DNA of 64,000 nucleotides, taken from Halopiger djelfimassiliensis. Its GTDB lineage: Archaea; Halobacteriota; Halobacteria; Halobacteriales; Natrialbaceae. The DNA is taken from contig NZ_HG315685.1 of assembly GCF_000455365.1 (NCBI RefSeq), positions 517,477 through 581,476 of the forward strand. Reading direction: 5' to 3'. A program made the position numbers and the translations under genes. Shown here piece after piece: positions 18,601 to 25,465 of this stretch (the stretch's first letter is position 1; every line of letters starts with the position of its first letter). Under the pieces are notes generated by a model. It ran no database searches, was not told where the DNA came from, and saw only the letters and a list, made by a program, of their open reading frames with translations.

Positions 18601-19410
18601 TCAGTTCACGGCCGGTTCGACGGCGAGCGCTCGACACTGGTTTCGGACGGTCGTGCAGATCGCGTTCGCCCACTCGCGGGCCTCCGGTGTGTCGATGTCG
18701 ATCACCACCCGCACCGTCCCGCTGTTCGGGTCGGAGCCGCTGATCGCGACCCGCTCGTCGAAGTGTCCGACGCCGTACGGCGGTAACTCCTCGTTGACGT
18801 GGACGGTGAGCGTACCGCTCTCTATGGCGTCGGCAAATTCCTCCGGACACGCCGAACGGATGGCGTCGCCCATGTTGGGCGGGCCGATGAGCTCCGTGTG
18901 CCTGCCGTCGGCGATCCGCCGTCGAAGTTCGTCCGTGCAGGGCTCGAGCAGGGCCACGTCACAGCCCACGAACCGAACCCGATCCGCCCCGTCGAGCAAG
19001 GACTGAAAGCGGTTCACCGGACCGTACGGATCGTCGGCCGCGGCGACCGTCACGACTCCATCGGCCACCAGGTCGACGGTGAACCCGCTCGATTCGTCCG
19101 GCAGATACTGCCAGACGTGACGGAGGGCCTGTTCCGTTTCGAAGCGCTCGAGGAGGTCCTGCATCCCCTCCGAGACGAACGCCCCAAGCGGCGTCGCCTC
19201 GTAGTACCCCTCGTTCCTGCTGATCCAGTGGCGTTCGTCGAACGCGCGCAGCGTGCGCCCGATTGTCGACTGCGAAACGCCGATCGACTCCCGGAGGTCG
19301 GCCCGACGCTGTGGCCCCCGAGAGAGCGCAGCCAGCACGGCACTGCGGTGTTCCGACCGCGCGAGGAACTCGATATCTTCGATCGGCGAGAGGGCGTTAT
19401 ACAGTAGCAT
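18601..19410 (-). CDS. Winged-helix transcriptional regulator with FilR1-like domain
   Basis: A 269-residue protein. The N-terminal winged helix (about 10-75) includes 'IEFLARSEHRSAVLAALSRG' and 'RESIGVSQSTIGRTLRAFDE'. The C-terminal part (about 125-260) resembles the FilR1/methanogenesis-regulator middle domain found in many haloarchaeal regulators: 'FQSLLDGADRVRFVGCDVAL', 'RRIADGRHTELIGPPNM' and 'GTLTVHVNEELPPYGVGHFD'. The effector and targets are unknown. It reads away from the zinc-finger gene at 19622, about 210 bases distant, and downstream lies the membrane/CMD unit in the same direction at 185 bases. Confidence 0.8.
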   Translation of the reverse strand: MLLYNALSPIEDIEFLARSEHRSAVLAALSRGPQRRADLRESIGVSQSTIGRTLRAFDERHWISRNEGYYEATPLGAFVSEGMQDLLERFETEQALRHVWQYLPDESSGFTVDLVADGVVTVAAADDPYGPVNRFQSLLDGADRVRFVGCDVALLEPCTDELRRRIADGRHTELIGPPNMGDAIRSACPEEFADAIESGTLTVHVNEELPPYGVGHFDERVAISGSDPNSGTVRVVIDIDTPEAREWANAICTTVRNQCRALAVEPAVN

Positions 19411-19621
19411 GGTAGTAGTAGGCTCGGAGATGGTATAGCTGTTCGTCCCGCCGAGTCCGCGGCGGCGCTCGAGCGGTGCCGAGACACGTCGAACGGAGCG
19501 GAAACTTCCACTCCCCGCCGCCGCGACGGCTGTGGTGACGGTTCGGACGCGTAGCCGTGCGCCCGTTCATACAAGTATTCCGACCAAAACATAGAAAAAG
19601 TATGGTTTGTTACCCGGAACT

Positions 19622-19810
19622 ATGTCTGCGACCGGGATTCCGTCCGTCGTTCAAAATCGATGCTGGTACAAGCGAACCTGTGATGGCGATCAGCCGGCAC
19701 GATACCGTGTGAAAACGGCGGATGGAGTCCACGGCTGTTGTAGCGGTTGTCTCTCGCGACTGAGGTCAGAGGGAATCGTCGATCGATACGAACACGTCCT
19801 CGGTCGATAG
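19622..19810 (+). CDS. Small Cys-rich protein (probable zinc finger)
   Basis: The ATG at 19622 (MSATGIPSVVQNRCWYKRTC) gives 62 residues; an in-frame TTG at 19607 is possible but less likely. Cysteines at about 13, 19, 38, 39 and 42 form two clusters (CxxxxxC and CCxxC, 'GVHGCCSGCLSRLRSEG'), compatible with one zinc site. The C-terminus is helical. The AT-rich stretch just before the ATG ('catagaaaaagtatgg') could hold the promoter. Its function is unknown. A minus-strand frame overlaps its end (see the rejected list), which lowers confidence slightly. Confidence 0.5.
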   Translation: MSATGIPSVVQNRCWYKRTCDGDQPARYRVKTADGVHGCCSGCLSRLRSEGIVDRYEHVLGR

Positions 19811-19934
19811 CTCCGTTCGGAGCCCATGAGAGTCAGCATCGACGTGTAACTCCCGTTGAACTCGAGGTCGACACCGTTCTTCGCGAGCCACTCCCGGAAT
19901 GGAAAGGACTCGGCGACTCGTCGGAACGAACCAG

Positions 19935-20120
19935 TCACGCATCCGCTTTACCGCAGTGCTGACCCGGCGACGTCTCCGGGTCCGAAACTGCGACGCCGAT
20001 GGCGGACCTGCGGCTCAATCGAGCGGAGGTATCGCACTCGCTACACCAGTGGACGCGATCGGCGTCACCGAAGACCCGACGGAACCGGTCGGTGACGTAT
20101 GCACCGCAGTGGACCCGCAC
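19935..20120 (-). pseudogene. Frameshifted or truncated small zinc-finger gene
   Basis: From a GTG at 20120 the minus strand reads 'HCGAYVTDRFRRVFGDADR' then 'VHWCSECDTSARLSRR' to a TGA at 19935. This matches the layout of haloarchaeal small zinc-finger proteins (CxxCG, then a 'VFGD' strand, then CxxC), including the intact paralogue at 31295. The expected first cysteine is present only in another frame just upstream ('QFECGS'); one inserted base would join the two as ECGSHCGAYVTD. No good start exists in that upstream frame, which runs into the tRNA gene. It is therefore a decayed gene, a sequencing error, or a gene using the GTG start with one Cys missing. Confidence 0.45.
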
Positions 20121-20176
20121 TCGAATTGCCTCGCGTCGCTACGCGCCGCTCGGCGGTGTTGAGTGCGGGAGTAGAA

Positions 20177-20249
20177 TGGGCCGGCGCAGATTCGAACTGC
20201 GGTTACGGCCACCCGAAGGCCGAAGGATACCAAGCTACCCCACCGGCCC
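20177..20249 (-). tRNA. tRNA-Pro (anticodon CGG)
   Basis: On the minus strand the 73-base sequence folds as a cloverleaf. The acceptor GGGCCGG pairs with CCGGCCC, followed by discriminator A. The D arm has GGGT, loop with GG, and TCCT. The anticodon stem CGGCC/GGCCG closes a 7-base loop TTCGGGT, giving anticodon CGG for codon CCG. The T arm is CGCAG-TTCGAAT-CTGCG. No intron is visible and the 3' CCA is not encoded. Neighbours include trmY (20338) and pus10 (24096), which act in turn on position 54 of the T loop. Confidence 0.93.
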
Positions 20250-20337
20250 GCATTCGGATTGTGAGCGTCCGTTCGTTTAACGCTTCCGAAAACTACCGTC
20301 GGGCCGCCGGCGTGCGGTTTGTTCCCTCGAGCAAGTC

Positions 20338-20940
20338 CTAAAAGCGGTCGTAGCCGTCCGTATCGAGGAAGTGGTGGGCGACGGTGATCGCCTGGTCGGC
20401 GTGTAACAGCGTGGGGCTTAACCGGAGTCGTCGGTCGGTGGCGTCCTCGAGTAGGGTCGTTTCCGCGGCCGTGAAATCGCGGTGGTCCGAGAGGACAAAG
20501 ACGGGGTCCGCGAGGGCGGCGGGGTCGACGTCAACGACCGCATCCCCGTCCTCGTGAAGCTGGACGACGGGGCCGTCGCCGGCGAGTTCGGTCAGCGTCC
20601 CCTCGAGACCTCGTCGATACACGGCGATGCCGGGACTCGGTTCCGCGGGCAAGGCACCGATGGCCTCGTCGCGGTGCTCGAGGGCGGTTCGAACCAGTGC
20701 GGCGGTGCTGCGCTCGTCGGGGTGGAGGTTCCGAAGGTCGCCGCCGTCGAAGCTGATGGTGAGTTCGTCCTGAGCGATTAGGTGGACGCGAACGTCCTCG
20801 CGGATGCCGTGGGAGGTGACGAACGCGGACGTGATCGACCGACAGAGCGCGTCGAGCCGACCGGCACCGCTCGCGAGGTCGTCGAGCGAGAAGTCCGGCT
20901 CGGTCGGAACGTCGTGGCCGATGAGTACGAACTGGCGCAT
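20338..20940 (-). CDS. trmY: tRNA (pseudouridine(54)-N(1))-methyltransferase TrmY
   Basis: A 200-residue SPOUT-class methyltransferase. '[20 protein letters not shown]' is the typical N-terminus, '[20 protein letters not shown]' follows the family closely, and the C-terminal knot region contains '[20 protein letters not shown]', where the conserved loop binds S-adenosylmethionine. TrmY converts pseudouridine 54 of archaeal tRNAs into N1-methylpseudouridine, the archaeal counterpart of ribothymidine 54. Length is normal for the family. It lies about 90 bases upstream (in its own reading direction) of tRNA-Pro and 3.2 kb from pus10, which makes its substrate base. Confidence 0.93.
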   Translation of the reverse strand: MRQFVLIGHDVPTEPDFSLDDLASGAGRLDALCRSITSAFVTSHGIREDVRVHLIAQDELTISFDGGDLRNLHPDERSTAALVRTALEHRDEAIGALPAEPSPGIAVYRRGLEGTLTELAGDGPVVQLHEDGDAVVDVDPAALADPVFVLSDHRDFTAAETTLLEDATDRRLRLSPTLLHADQAITVAHHFLDTDGYDRF

Positions 20941-21012
20941 ACCGAACCGACGTCAAGCGCCGGGATAGCCGCCACGGTTTCGATCGACTGCACTTCCCGG
21001 CTGGATACGCTA

Positions 21013-21570
21013 TCAGTGACGCGGGTTGAGGCGATGCTCGAGGACGGTGTACGGAACCCGCAATCCGGGCATGCCGTGTCGGATCCACAGCAGTACAGCG
21101 GCGGCGAACAGTCCGAACTGGAACGTTTCGTATGGCCCCATCGAGTAGTAGTGAAGAATCGCGTCGATGATCCCGTCGACTGACGTCTCGGAAGGTTGTT
21201 CGACCGCGGGCCAGAGGAGGTACGCAGCGCCCGAAACGTCACCTCGAAGCGCGGACAGCGGGAGGTCCGCGACGAGATGCGAGAGGTGACCGACGAGAAA
21301 CGCAAGCCCGATCTGGCGGCGTCCGAGCCGGGTTGTGACCGTGTACACGGCCGGAACCAGGAGCGCGGCGACGAAAAGCGAGTGTGTGAACGTCCGGCCG
21401 CCCGGCAGCACGCCGAACGACCACGCGAGCGGTTTGTCGATCAGGTCGGGGAACTGTGATCCGACGGCGACGGCGACCGCCGGAAGCGCACGCGGCGGTC
21501 GATCGAGCGTGCGGTACGTATAGGCGGTATACAGCAGGTATGCGACGGCGAAGTGTCCCCATGGCCACAT
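21013..21570 (-). CDS. Membrane-bound metal-dependent hydrolase family (YdjM/DUF457-like)
   Basis: The chosen ATG at 21570 gives 185 residues starting MWPWGHFAVAYLLYTAYTY; starts up to 21627 are possible but add only a polar leader. Family marks are His in 'MWPWGHFAVAYL', 'GSQFPDLIDKPLAW', and 'RTFTHSLFVAALLVPA' followed by 'GHLSHLVADLPLSALRG', giving the H...D...HS...H..D metal-ligand pattern of this inner-membrane hydrolase family, with about four to five membrane helices. Molecular function of the family is poorly known. It starts just before, and divergently to, the zinc-finger gene at 21667. Confidence 0.8.
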   Translation of the reverse strand: MWPWGHFAVAYLLYTAYTYRTLDRPPRALPAVAVAVGSQFPDLIDKPLAWSFGVLPGGRTFTHSLFVAALLVPAVYTVTTRLGRRQIGLAFLVGHLSHLVADLPLSALRGDVSGAAYLLWPAVEQPSETSVDGIIDAILHYYSMGPYETFQFGLFAAAVLLWIRHGMPGLRVPYTVLEHRLNPRH

Positions 21571-21666
21571 CGCGTTTCGATTCGTCGGAGAGCGAGATAA
21601 TCGCTTCGACTCCGGTTGCATAGCCAAGGCGAACCGTTTCCGGGGGCTTCGATGTGGAGTGACGAC

Positions 21667-21864
21667 ATGGCGAGTTCACAGCCATCGCGATCGGACGAGT
21701 CAGAAGGACAGTTGCTTTCGTTGCTCGAGGGGCGGACGTGTCCGGCCTGTTCGGACGGCGAACTCGAACGCGGCGTCTACAAGGACAAGCGGGCGGTGGT
21801 CTGTGATACCTGCGGAACGCCGCGGGTGCAGGTATGGCATCCCGCACCCGTTCGGTCCTCGTGA
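21667..21864 (+). CDS. Small zinc-ribbon protein (HVO_A0556-like)
   Basis: The ATG at 21667 gives 65 residues beginning MASSQPSRSDESEGQLL; in-frame ATGs at 21616 and 21652 are less likely. The zinc ribbon has two CxxC knuckles, 'GRTCPACSDGELERGVYKD' and 'AVVCDTCGTPRVQVW', spaced as in a family of small haloarchaeal zinc-finger proteins I associate with HVO_A0556 (from memory). Probably it is a regulatory or RNA/DNA-contacting microprotein; no function is demonstrated by the sequence. The neighbour at 21881 on the other strand is another zinc-finger gene. Confidence 0.7.
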   Translation: MASSQPSRSDESEGQLLSLLEGRTCPACSDGELERGVYKDKRAVVCDTCGTPRVQVWHPAPVRSS

Positions 21865-21880
21865 CCACGGACGCGCCGGA

Positions 21881-22039
21881 TCAGCGCTCGAGCGCTCCGA
21901 TCCAGGCGTCGTCGCCGTGGACCGAACACCACGTTCCGTGAGCGTCGAAACAGCCGGGATCCATCGTTTTGCCGCACTCACACCAGTGTTGTCGGTCGTT
22001 GGGTATCGTTCGTCCGCAGAGTGGACACCGTGCGTGCAT
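21881..22039 (-). CDS. 52-residue zinc-finger microprotein
   Basis: The minus strand from ATG 22039 reads MHARCPLCGRTIPNDRQHWC and then 'ECGKTMDPGCFDAHGTWC' to a TGA at 21881; an ATG at 22054 would add MRVTN. It contains a CPLCG knuckle, a CxCG knuckle and two further cysteines plus histidines, enough for two zinc sites. The reading frame is short enough to be missed by length cut-offs, but its cysteine spacing is hard to obtain by chance. It ends 17 bases from the convergent zinc-ribbon gene at 21667. Function unknown. Confidence 0.65.
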   Translation of the reverse strand: MHARCPLCGRTIPNDRQHWCECGKTMDPGCFDAHGTWCSVHGDDAWIGALER

Positions 22040-22118
22040 GTTCGTAACTCTCATGGTTAGCCATTTAGCGCTTTCACGGTTTTCGACGGGATATCCGGCA
22101 GTGAAATAACGAAGCGGA

Positions 22119-22307
22119 TCACCGCGACCGCGACCCCGGGTACTCGTGGCCGACGACGAGCGCGACCACGTTGACCGTGATAAGTCCGAGAAACAGCGAG
22201 AGACGGGTTATCGAGTCGATTCCGGCGGCGACGACGGGGAGGTAGATGACCGGCAACAGTGTTCCAAGCCAGAAGCCGACGGTAGTGATGGAACTTCCGG
22301 GGTGCAT
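22119..22307 (-). CDS. Small two-helix membrane protein
   Basis: A 62-residue protein starting MHPGSSITTVGFWLGTLLPV. Two hydrophobic segments are visible (about 8-28 and 36-55, 'LSLFLGLITVNVVALVVGH') with a short polar link, and a basic tail 'EYPGSRSR'. Short integral membrane proteins like this are common in haloarchaea and mostly uncharacterised. It begins only 4 bases downstream of the stop of the gene at 22312, so the two are likely co-transcribed. Confidence 0.6.
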   Translation of the reverse strand: MHPGSSITTVGFWLGTLLPVIYLPVVAAGIDSITRLSLFLGLITVNVVALVVGHEYPGSRSR

Positions 22308-22311
22308 GACC

Positions 22312-22512
22312 TTACCGCATCGATTCGAGAGCGACGAACGACTCGTCGTGTGCTGTGATCCAGTTGGTCATCAGTTCCTCCTCGCTCGCTTCGCGCGGAA
22401 AGAGGGCACATTCGTCCGGGGCGTTTTCGTTTTCGATAGTAACGTGATCGAGTGCGATGGCGGCTGCCGTCTCCTCGGGCCCTGTGCGCTGGGTGTCGAT
22501 GTCGTTAGTCAT
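22312..22512 (-). CDS. DUF7511-like small haloarchaeal protein
   Basis: The ATG at 22512 gives 66 residues starting MTNDIDTQRTGPEETA. The conserved-looking core is 'LDHVTIENENAPDECALFPR' followed by 'ASEEELMTNWITAHDESFVA' and a C-terminal 'LESMR'. I recognise this pattern from a haloarchaeal family of about 60-70 residues annotated DUF7511 (from memory); no function is known. Acidic, soluble, no metal motif apart from one Cys. It is the first gene of a probable two-gene unit with the small membrane protein at 22119. Confidence 0.7.
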   Translation of the reverse strand: MTNDIDTQRTGPEETAAAIALDHVTIENENAPDECALFPREASEEELMTNWITAHDESFVALESMR

Positions 22513-22772
22513 TGGCAACAGGCGGCGGTCGCGCCGTGTCGACGTTCGCGGCACACCCCCATTGTTATCGGTTCGCTAACGCGGTCAATCGAGTCTGGAA
22601 CGGCGCTTCGATCCGTTTTCAGACGCCGTAATCGGGTGAAAAAGAACACCACAGGCGATGACGTGTACGTCCTCGTTATAGTCGCTGCTCGGCCCGGATC
22701 ATCGACTACCGGGCTTGGAAACGAGAGCTTTCGGTCGGATCGTCGGTTCCCGGTCCGCGAGCAAACGGCTCG

Positions 22773-23882
22773 TTACTCGACTTCGGGTCGCGCTCCGAGC
22801 GAGAACTCCGTCGTCGTCTCCCGGCCGTTTCGCCAGAGCCGAAGTTCGAGGTCGTCGCCGGGGCTGGTTTCGAGGGCGAGATGCGACGAGAGCGCGTGGC
22901 GATCCGGGATCGGCTCGCCGTCCATCTCGAGGATGACGTCGCCGCCGACGGGGATCGGCTCGTTTCGCCGACGGACGAACCTGTCGGCCCCTTCGAGGGC
23001 TCCTTCGGCCGGCCCGTCGTTGACATCGACGACAGCGACGCCGGTCGCGCTGGGGAGGTCGTTCTCCTCGGCGATGAGCCGGTCGACCGTCCGGAGACGG
23101 ATCCCCATGTAAGAGTGTCCGTACTCTCCGTTCTCGATGAGTGACGGGACGACGCGGCGGGTCAGCGCGGCCGAGATCGCGAACCCGATGTTGTCCCCGC
23201 CCGCGGCGTTGACGACGCCGATAACGTTGCCGTCGAGATCGACCAGCGGACCGCCGCTGTTGCCGGGGTTGACGGCGGCGTCAGTCTGGATGACGTTCGG
23301 GTACGAAAACCGTCTGTTGGGTGCATCGAGCGTCCGGTTGACGCCGCTGACGATTCCGTCCGTCATCGAGCCCTCGAGACCGAAGGGGTTGCCGATCGCG
23401 AGTACCTGCTGGCCGACGACGGGACGGCGGTCGGTCAGCGACAGCGGCGTCGCCGAGTCGGGGACGTGGTCGACCTCGAGAACGGCCAGATCGCTGTAGT
23501 AATCGGTGCCGACGAGTCGGGTACCCGTCCAGTCACCGTTGATGTACTGGAGGTCGACGTCGGTGCCGCCGGCGACGACGTGGTCGTTCGTGACGATGTG
23601 ACTGTCGTCGTAGAGGAAACCGGACCCCTGTCCCCGGCCCTCGTCACCGGTTCGGGGGTCGTCGACGCCGAAGACGCGGACCTGTGTGACCGAATCGATC
23701 GTCGCCTCGTAGACGTCAGTAAAGGTAGAGCCGTCCGCGAGGTTCTCCCGGTCGATCTCGTGGGAGGTGCTCCCCTCCATTGGATCGATGTTCCGGGGTT
23801 CCGAACAGCCGGCGACGGTACCGACGAGTCCGGCGCTCGCGGCTGCGAGAAACCGTCGCCGGTTCAGTCGAGAATCGTTCAT
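22773..23882 (-). CDS. HtrA/DegP-like serine protease, Tat lipoprotein with PDZ domain
   Basis: A 369-residue protein from ATG 23882 (MNDSRLNRRRFLAAASAGLV). The leader has a twin-arginine motif and a lipobox 'TVAGC', so the enzyme is anchored outside the membrane. The S1C protease domain (about 60-255) shows His in 'HIVTNDHVVAGG', Asp in 'YYSDLAVLEVD' and Ser in 'NPGNSGGPLVD', the complete triad. A PDZ domain follows (about 265-365, 'GVAVVDVNDGPAEGALEGAD'). A role in quality control of exported proteins is likely from the family. The frame is open far upstream on this strand, but that is only the shadow of pus10 and the S9 gene. Confidence 0.92.
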   Translation of the reverse strand: MNDSRLNRRRFLAAASAGLVGTVAGCSEPRNIDPMEGSTSHEIDRENLADGSTFTDVYEATIDSVTQVRVFGVDDPRTGDEGRGQGSGFLYDDSHIVTNDHVVAGGTDVDLQYINGDWTGTRLVGTDYYSDLAVLEVDHVPDSATPLSLTDRRPVVGQQVLAIGNPFGLEGSMTDGIVSGVNRTLDAPNRRFSYPNVIQTDAAVNPGNSGGPLVDLDGNVIGVVNAAGGDNIGFAISAALTRRVVPSLIENGEYGHSYMGIRLRTVDRLIAEENDLPSATGVAVVDVNDGPAEGALEGADRFVRRRNEPIPVGGDVILEMDGEPIPDRHALSSHLALETSPGDDLELRLWRNGRETTTEFSLGARPEVE

Positions 23883-24095
23883 GTCCGACGGATAGAACCC
23901 CATCCATTTCAAGCACGGGGGGATCATCCCGGTGATGTTCGGCTGTCGGAGTGGTGATCGAATATGTTCGTTTTCCGTCGAGTGGCGTACTCGAGAGGGC
24001 GGGACGGTTCGGACTCGCAGACGGTGATCCGTCGCCGGGCACGCACGACGATCGAAGGGAAAACGTGTTACCCGCGGCACTCCGATCCTCGGGAC

Positions 24096-25454
24096 ATGAG
24101 TATCGAAGACGCCCGGGCGTTGCTCGAAACGGGGGTCGTCTGTGACTCCTGTCTCGGCCGGCCGTTCGCCGAGCGGAGTTTCGGACTGACAAACGCCGAG
24201 CGCGGTCGCGCGCTGCGAACGACGATCGCGATCGCCGACGACGACCCTTTCGAGCCCGTCGACCCCGCCGACTGCTGGGTCTGTGAGGGGTACTGTGGCA
24301 GCTTCGACGCCGTCGCGACGACGATCGTCGACGCGCTCGAGGGGACCGATTTCGGGACCTATCAGGTCGGGACTCGCGTCCCGCCGCTGGTCGAGGAAAA
24401 CGAGCGACTCCTCCGGGAAGACGCCGGACTCGAGCCCGACGCCGGCGAATCCCTCAAACGGGAGGTCAACCGGGAGGTTGGTCGTCGCGTCGGCGCGAAG
24501 ACGGGAGCCGAGGTCGATTTCGATCGCCCGGACGTCCTCGCGGTGGTCGATCTCGAGGCGTTCGATCCGCTCGACGCGATCGATGATTCCGTGACGGGAC
24601 ACGCGGTCGACGTGCAGGTGAATCCCGCCTTCGTCTACGGCCGGTACCGCAAACTCGAGCGGGACATCCCCCAGACGGAGTGGCCCTGTCGGGAGTGTGG
24701 CGGGAGCGGCGTCCAACTGGGCGACGGCGGCGAGGAACCCTGTGACTACTGTGGCGGGTCGGGATACATGTACGAGACCAGCGTCGAGCAGACCGTCAGA
24801 CCGTACGTCGTCGAGGCGATGGACGGCGACGAGGGGACGTTCCACGGCGCGGGCCGCGAGGACGTCGACGCCCGGATGCTCGGGGAAGGGCGGCCGTTCG
24901 TCCTCGAGGTGAAACGGCCTCGCAAGCGCGATCCCGACGTGGAGGCGCTCGAACGGGAGATCAACGACGCCGCCGACGGCGCGGTCGAGGTCGAAGGGTT
25001 GCGGCTGGCGACCTACGAGATGGTCGAGCGCGTCAAGGAACACGACGCCAGCAAGCACTACCGGGCGGACGTCGAGTTTGCGGACTCGGTCGAGGAAGAC
25101 GCCTTCGGGACCGCGCTCGAGGAACTGTCCGGGACGACCGTCGAGCAGGAGACGCCCCAGCGGGTCGATCACCGGCGAGCGAGCCTTACGCGCGAACGAA
25201 CGGTCTACGAGATCGACGGCGAGTTGCTCGAGCCGACCGAGGCCGAGGTCCGGCTTCACGGCGAGGGTGGCCTCTACGTCAAGGAACTCATCAGCAGCGA
25301 CGACGGCCGGACGGAACCGAGCCTCGCGGGCTTGCTCGGCACCGAGGCCGAGGTGACGGCACTGGACGTCACCGGCGTCGAAGGGGAAGACGAACCGTTC
25401 GAACGCGAGCCGTACTTCCGGGACGAACCGCGAGCAGGCGACGGTTCCGAGTAG
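24096..25454 (+). CDS. pus10: tRNA pseudouridine synthase Pus10
   Basis: A 452-residue protein from ATG 24096 (MSIEDARALLETGVVCDSCL). The N-terminal zinc-binding/THUMP-like part has CxxC pairs in 'VVCDSCLGRPF' and 'DCWVCEGYCG', with a second CxxC ribbon at 'WPCRECGGSG...PCDYCGGSG'. The catalytic domain includes 'FHGAGREDVDARMLGEGRPF', with the catalytic Asp in the REDVDAR segment, and ends with 'LTRERTVYEI' and 'HGEGGLYVKELISSDDGRT', as in archaeal Pus10. It makes pseudouridine at tRNA positions 54 and 55. TrmY, 3.2 kb away, methylates pseudouridine 54, so the window holds two consecutive steps of one modification path. Confidence 0.93.
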   Translation: MSIEDARALLETGVVCDSCLGRPFAERSFGLTNAERGRALRTTIAIADDDPFEPVDPADCWVCEGYCGSFDAVATTIVDALEGTDFGTYQVGTRVPPLVEENERLLREDAGLEPDAGESLKREVNREVGRRVGAKTGAEVDFDRPDVLAVVDLEAFDPLDAIDDSVTGHAVDVQVNPAFVYGRYRKLERDIPQTEWPCRECGGSGVQLGDGGEEPCDYCGGSGYMYETSVEQTVRPYVVEAMDGDEGTFHGAGREDVDARMLGEGRPFVLEVKRPRKRDPDVEALEREINDAADGAVEVEGLRLATYEMVERVKEHDASKHYRADVEFADSVEEDAFGTALEELSGTTVEQETPQRVDHRRASLTRERTVYEIDGELLEPTEAEVRLHGEGGLYVKELISSDDGRTEPSLAGLLGTEAEVTALDVTGVEGEDEPFEREPYFRDEPRAGDGSE

Positions 25455-25465
25455 CCTCTCGGCGA

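Noticed and set aside
19766..19942. A minus-strand frame of 58 codons ending 'TELSTEDVFVSIDDSL'
   Set aside because: It overlaps the end of the zinc-finger gene at 19622 and has no recognised motif. The alternative frame over the same DNA looks just as protein-like, so neither is supported; it may be part of the decayed region.
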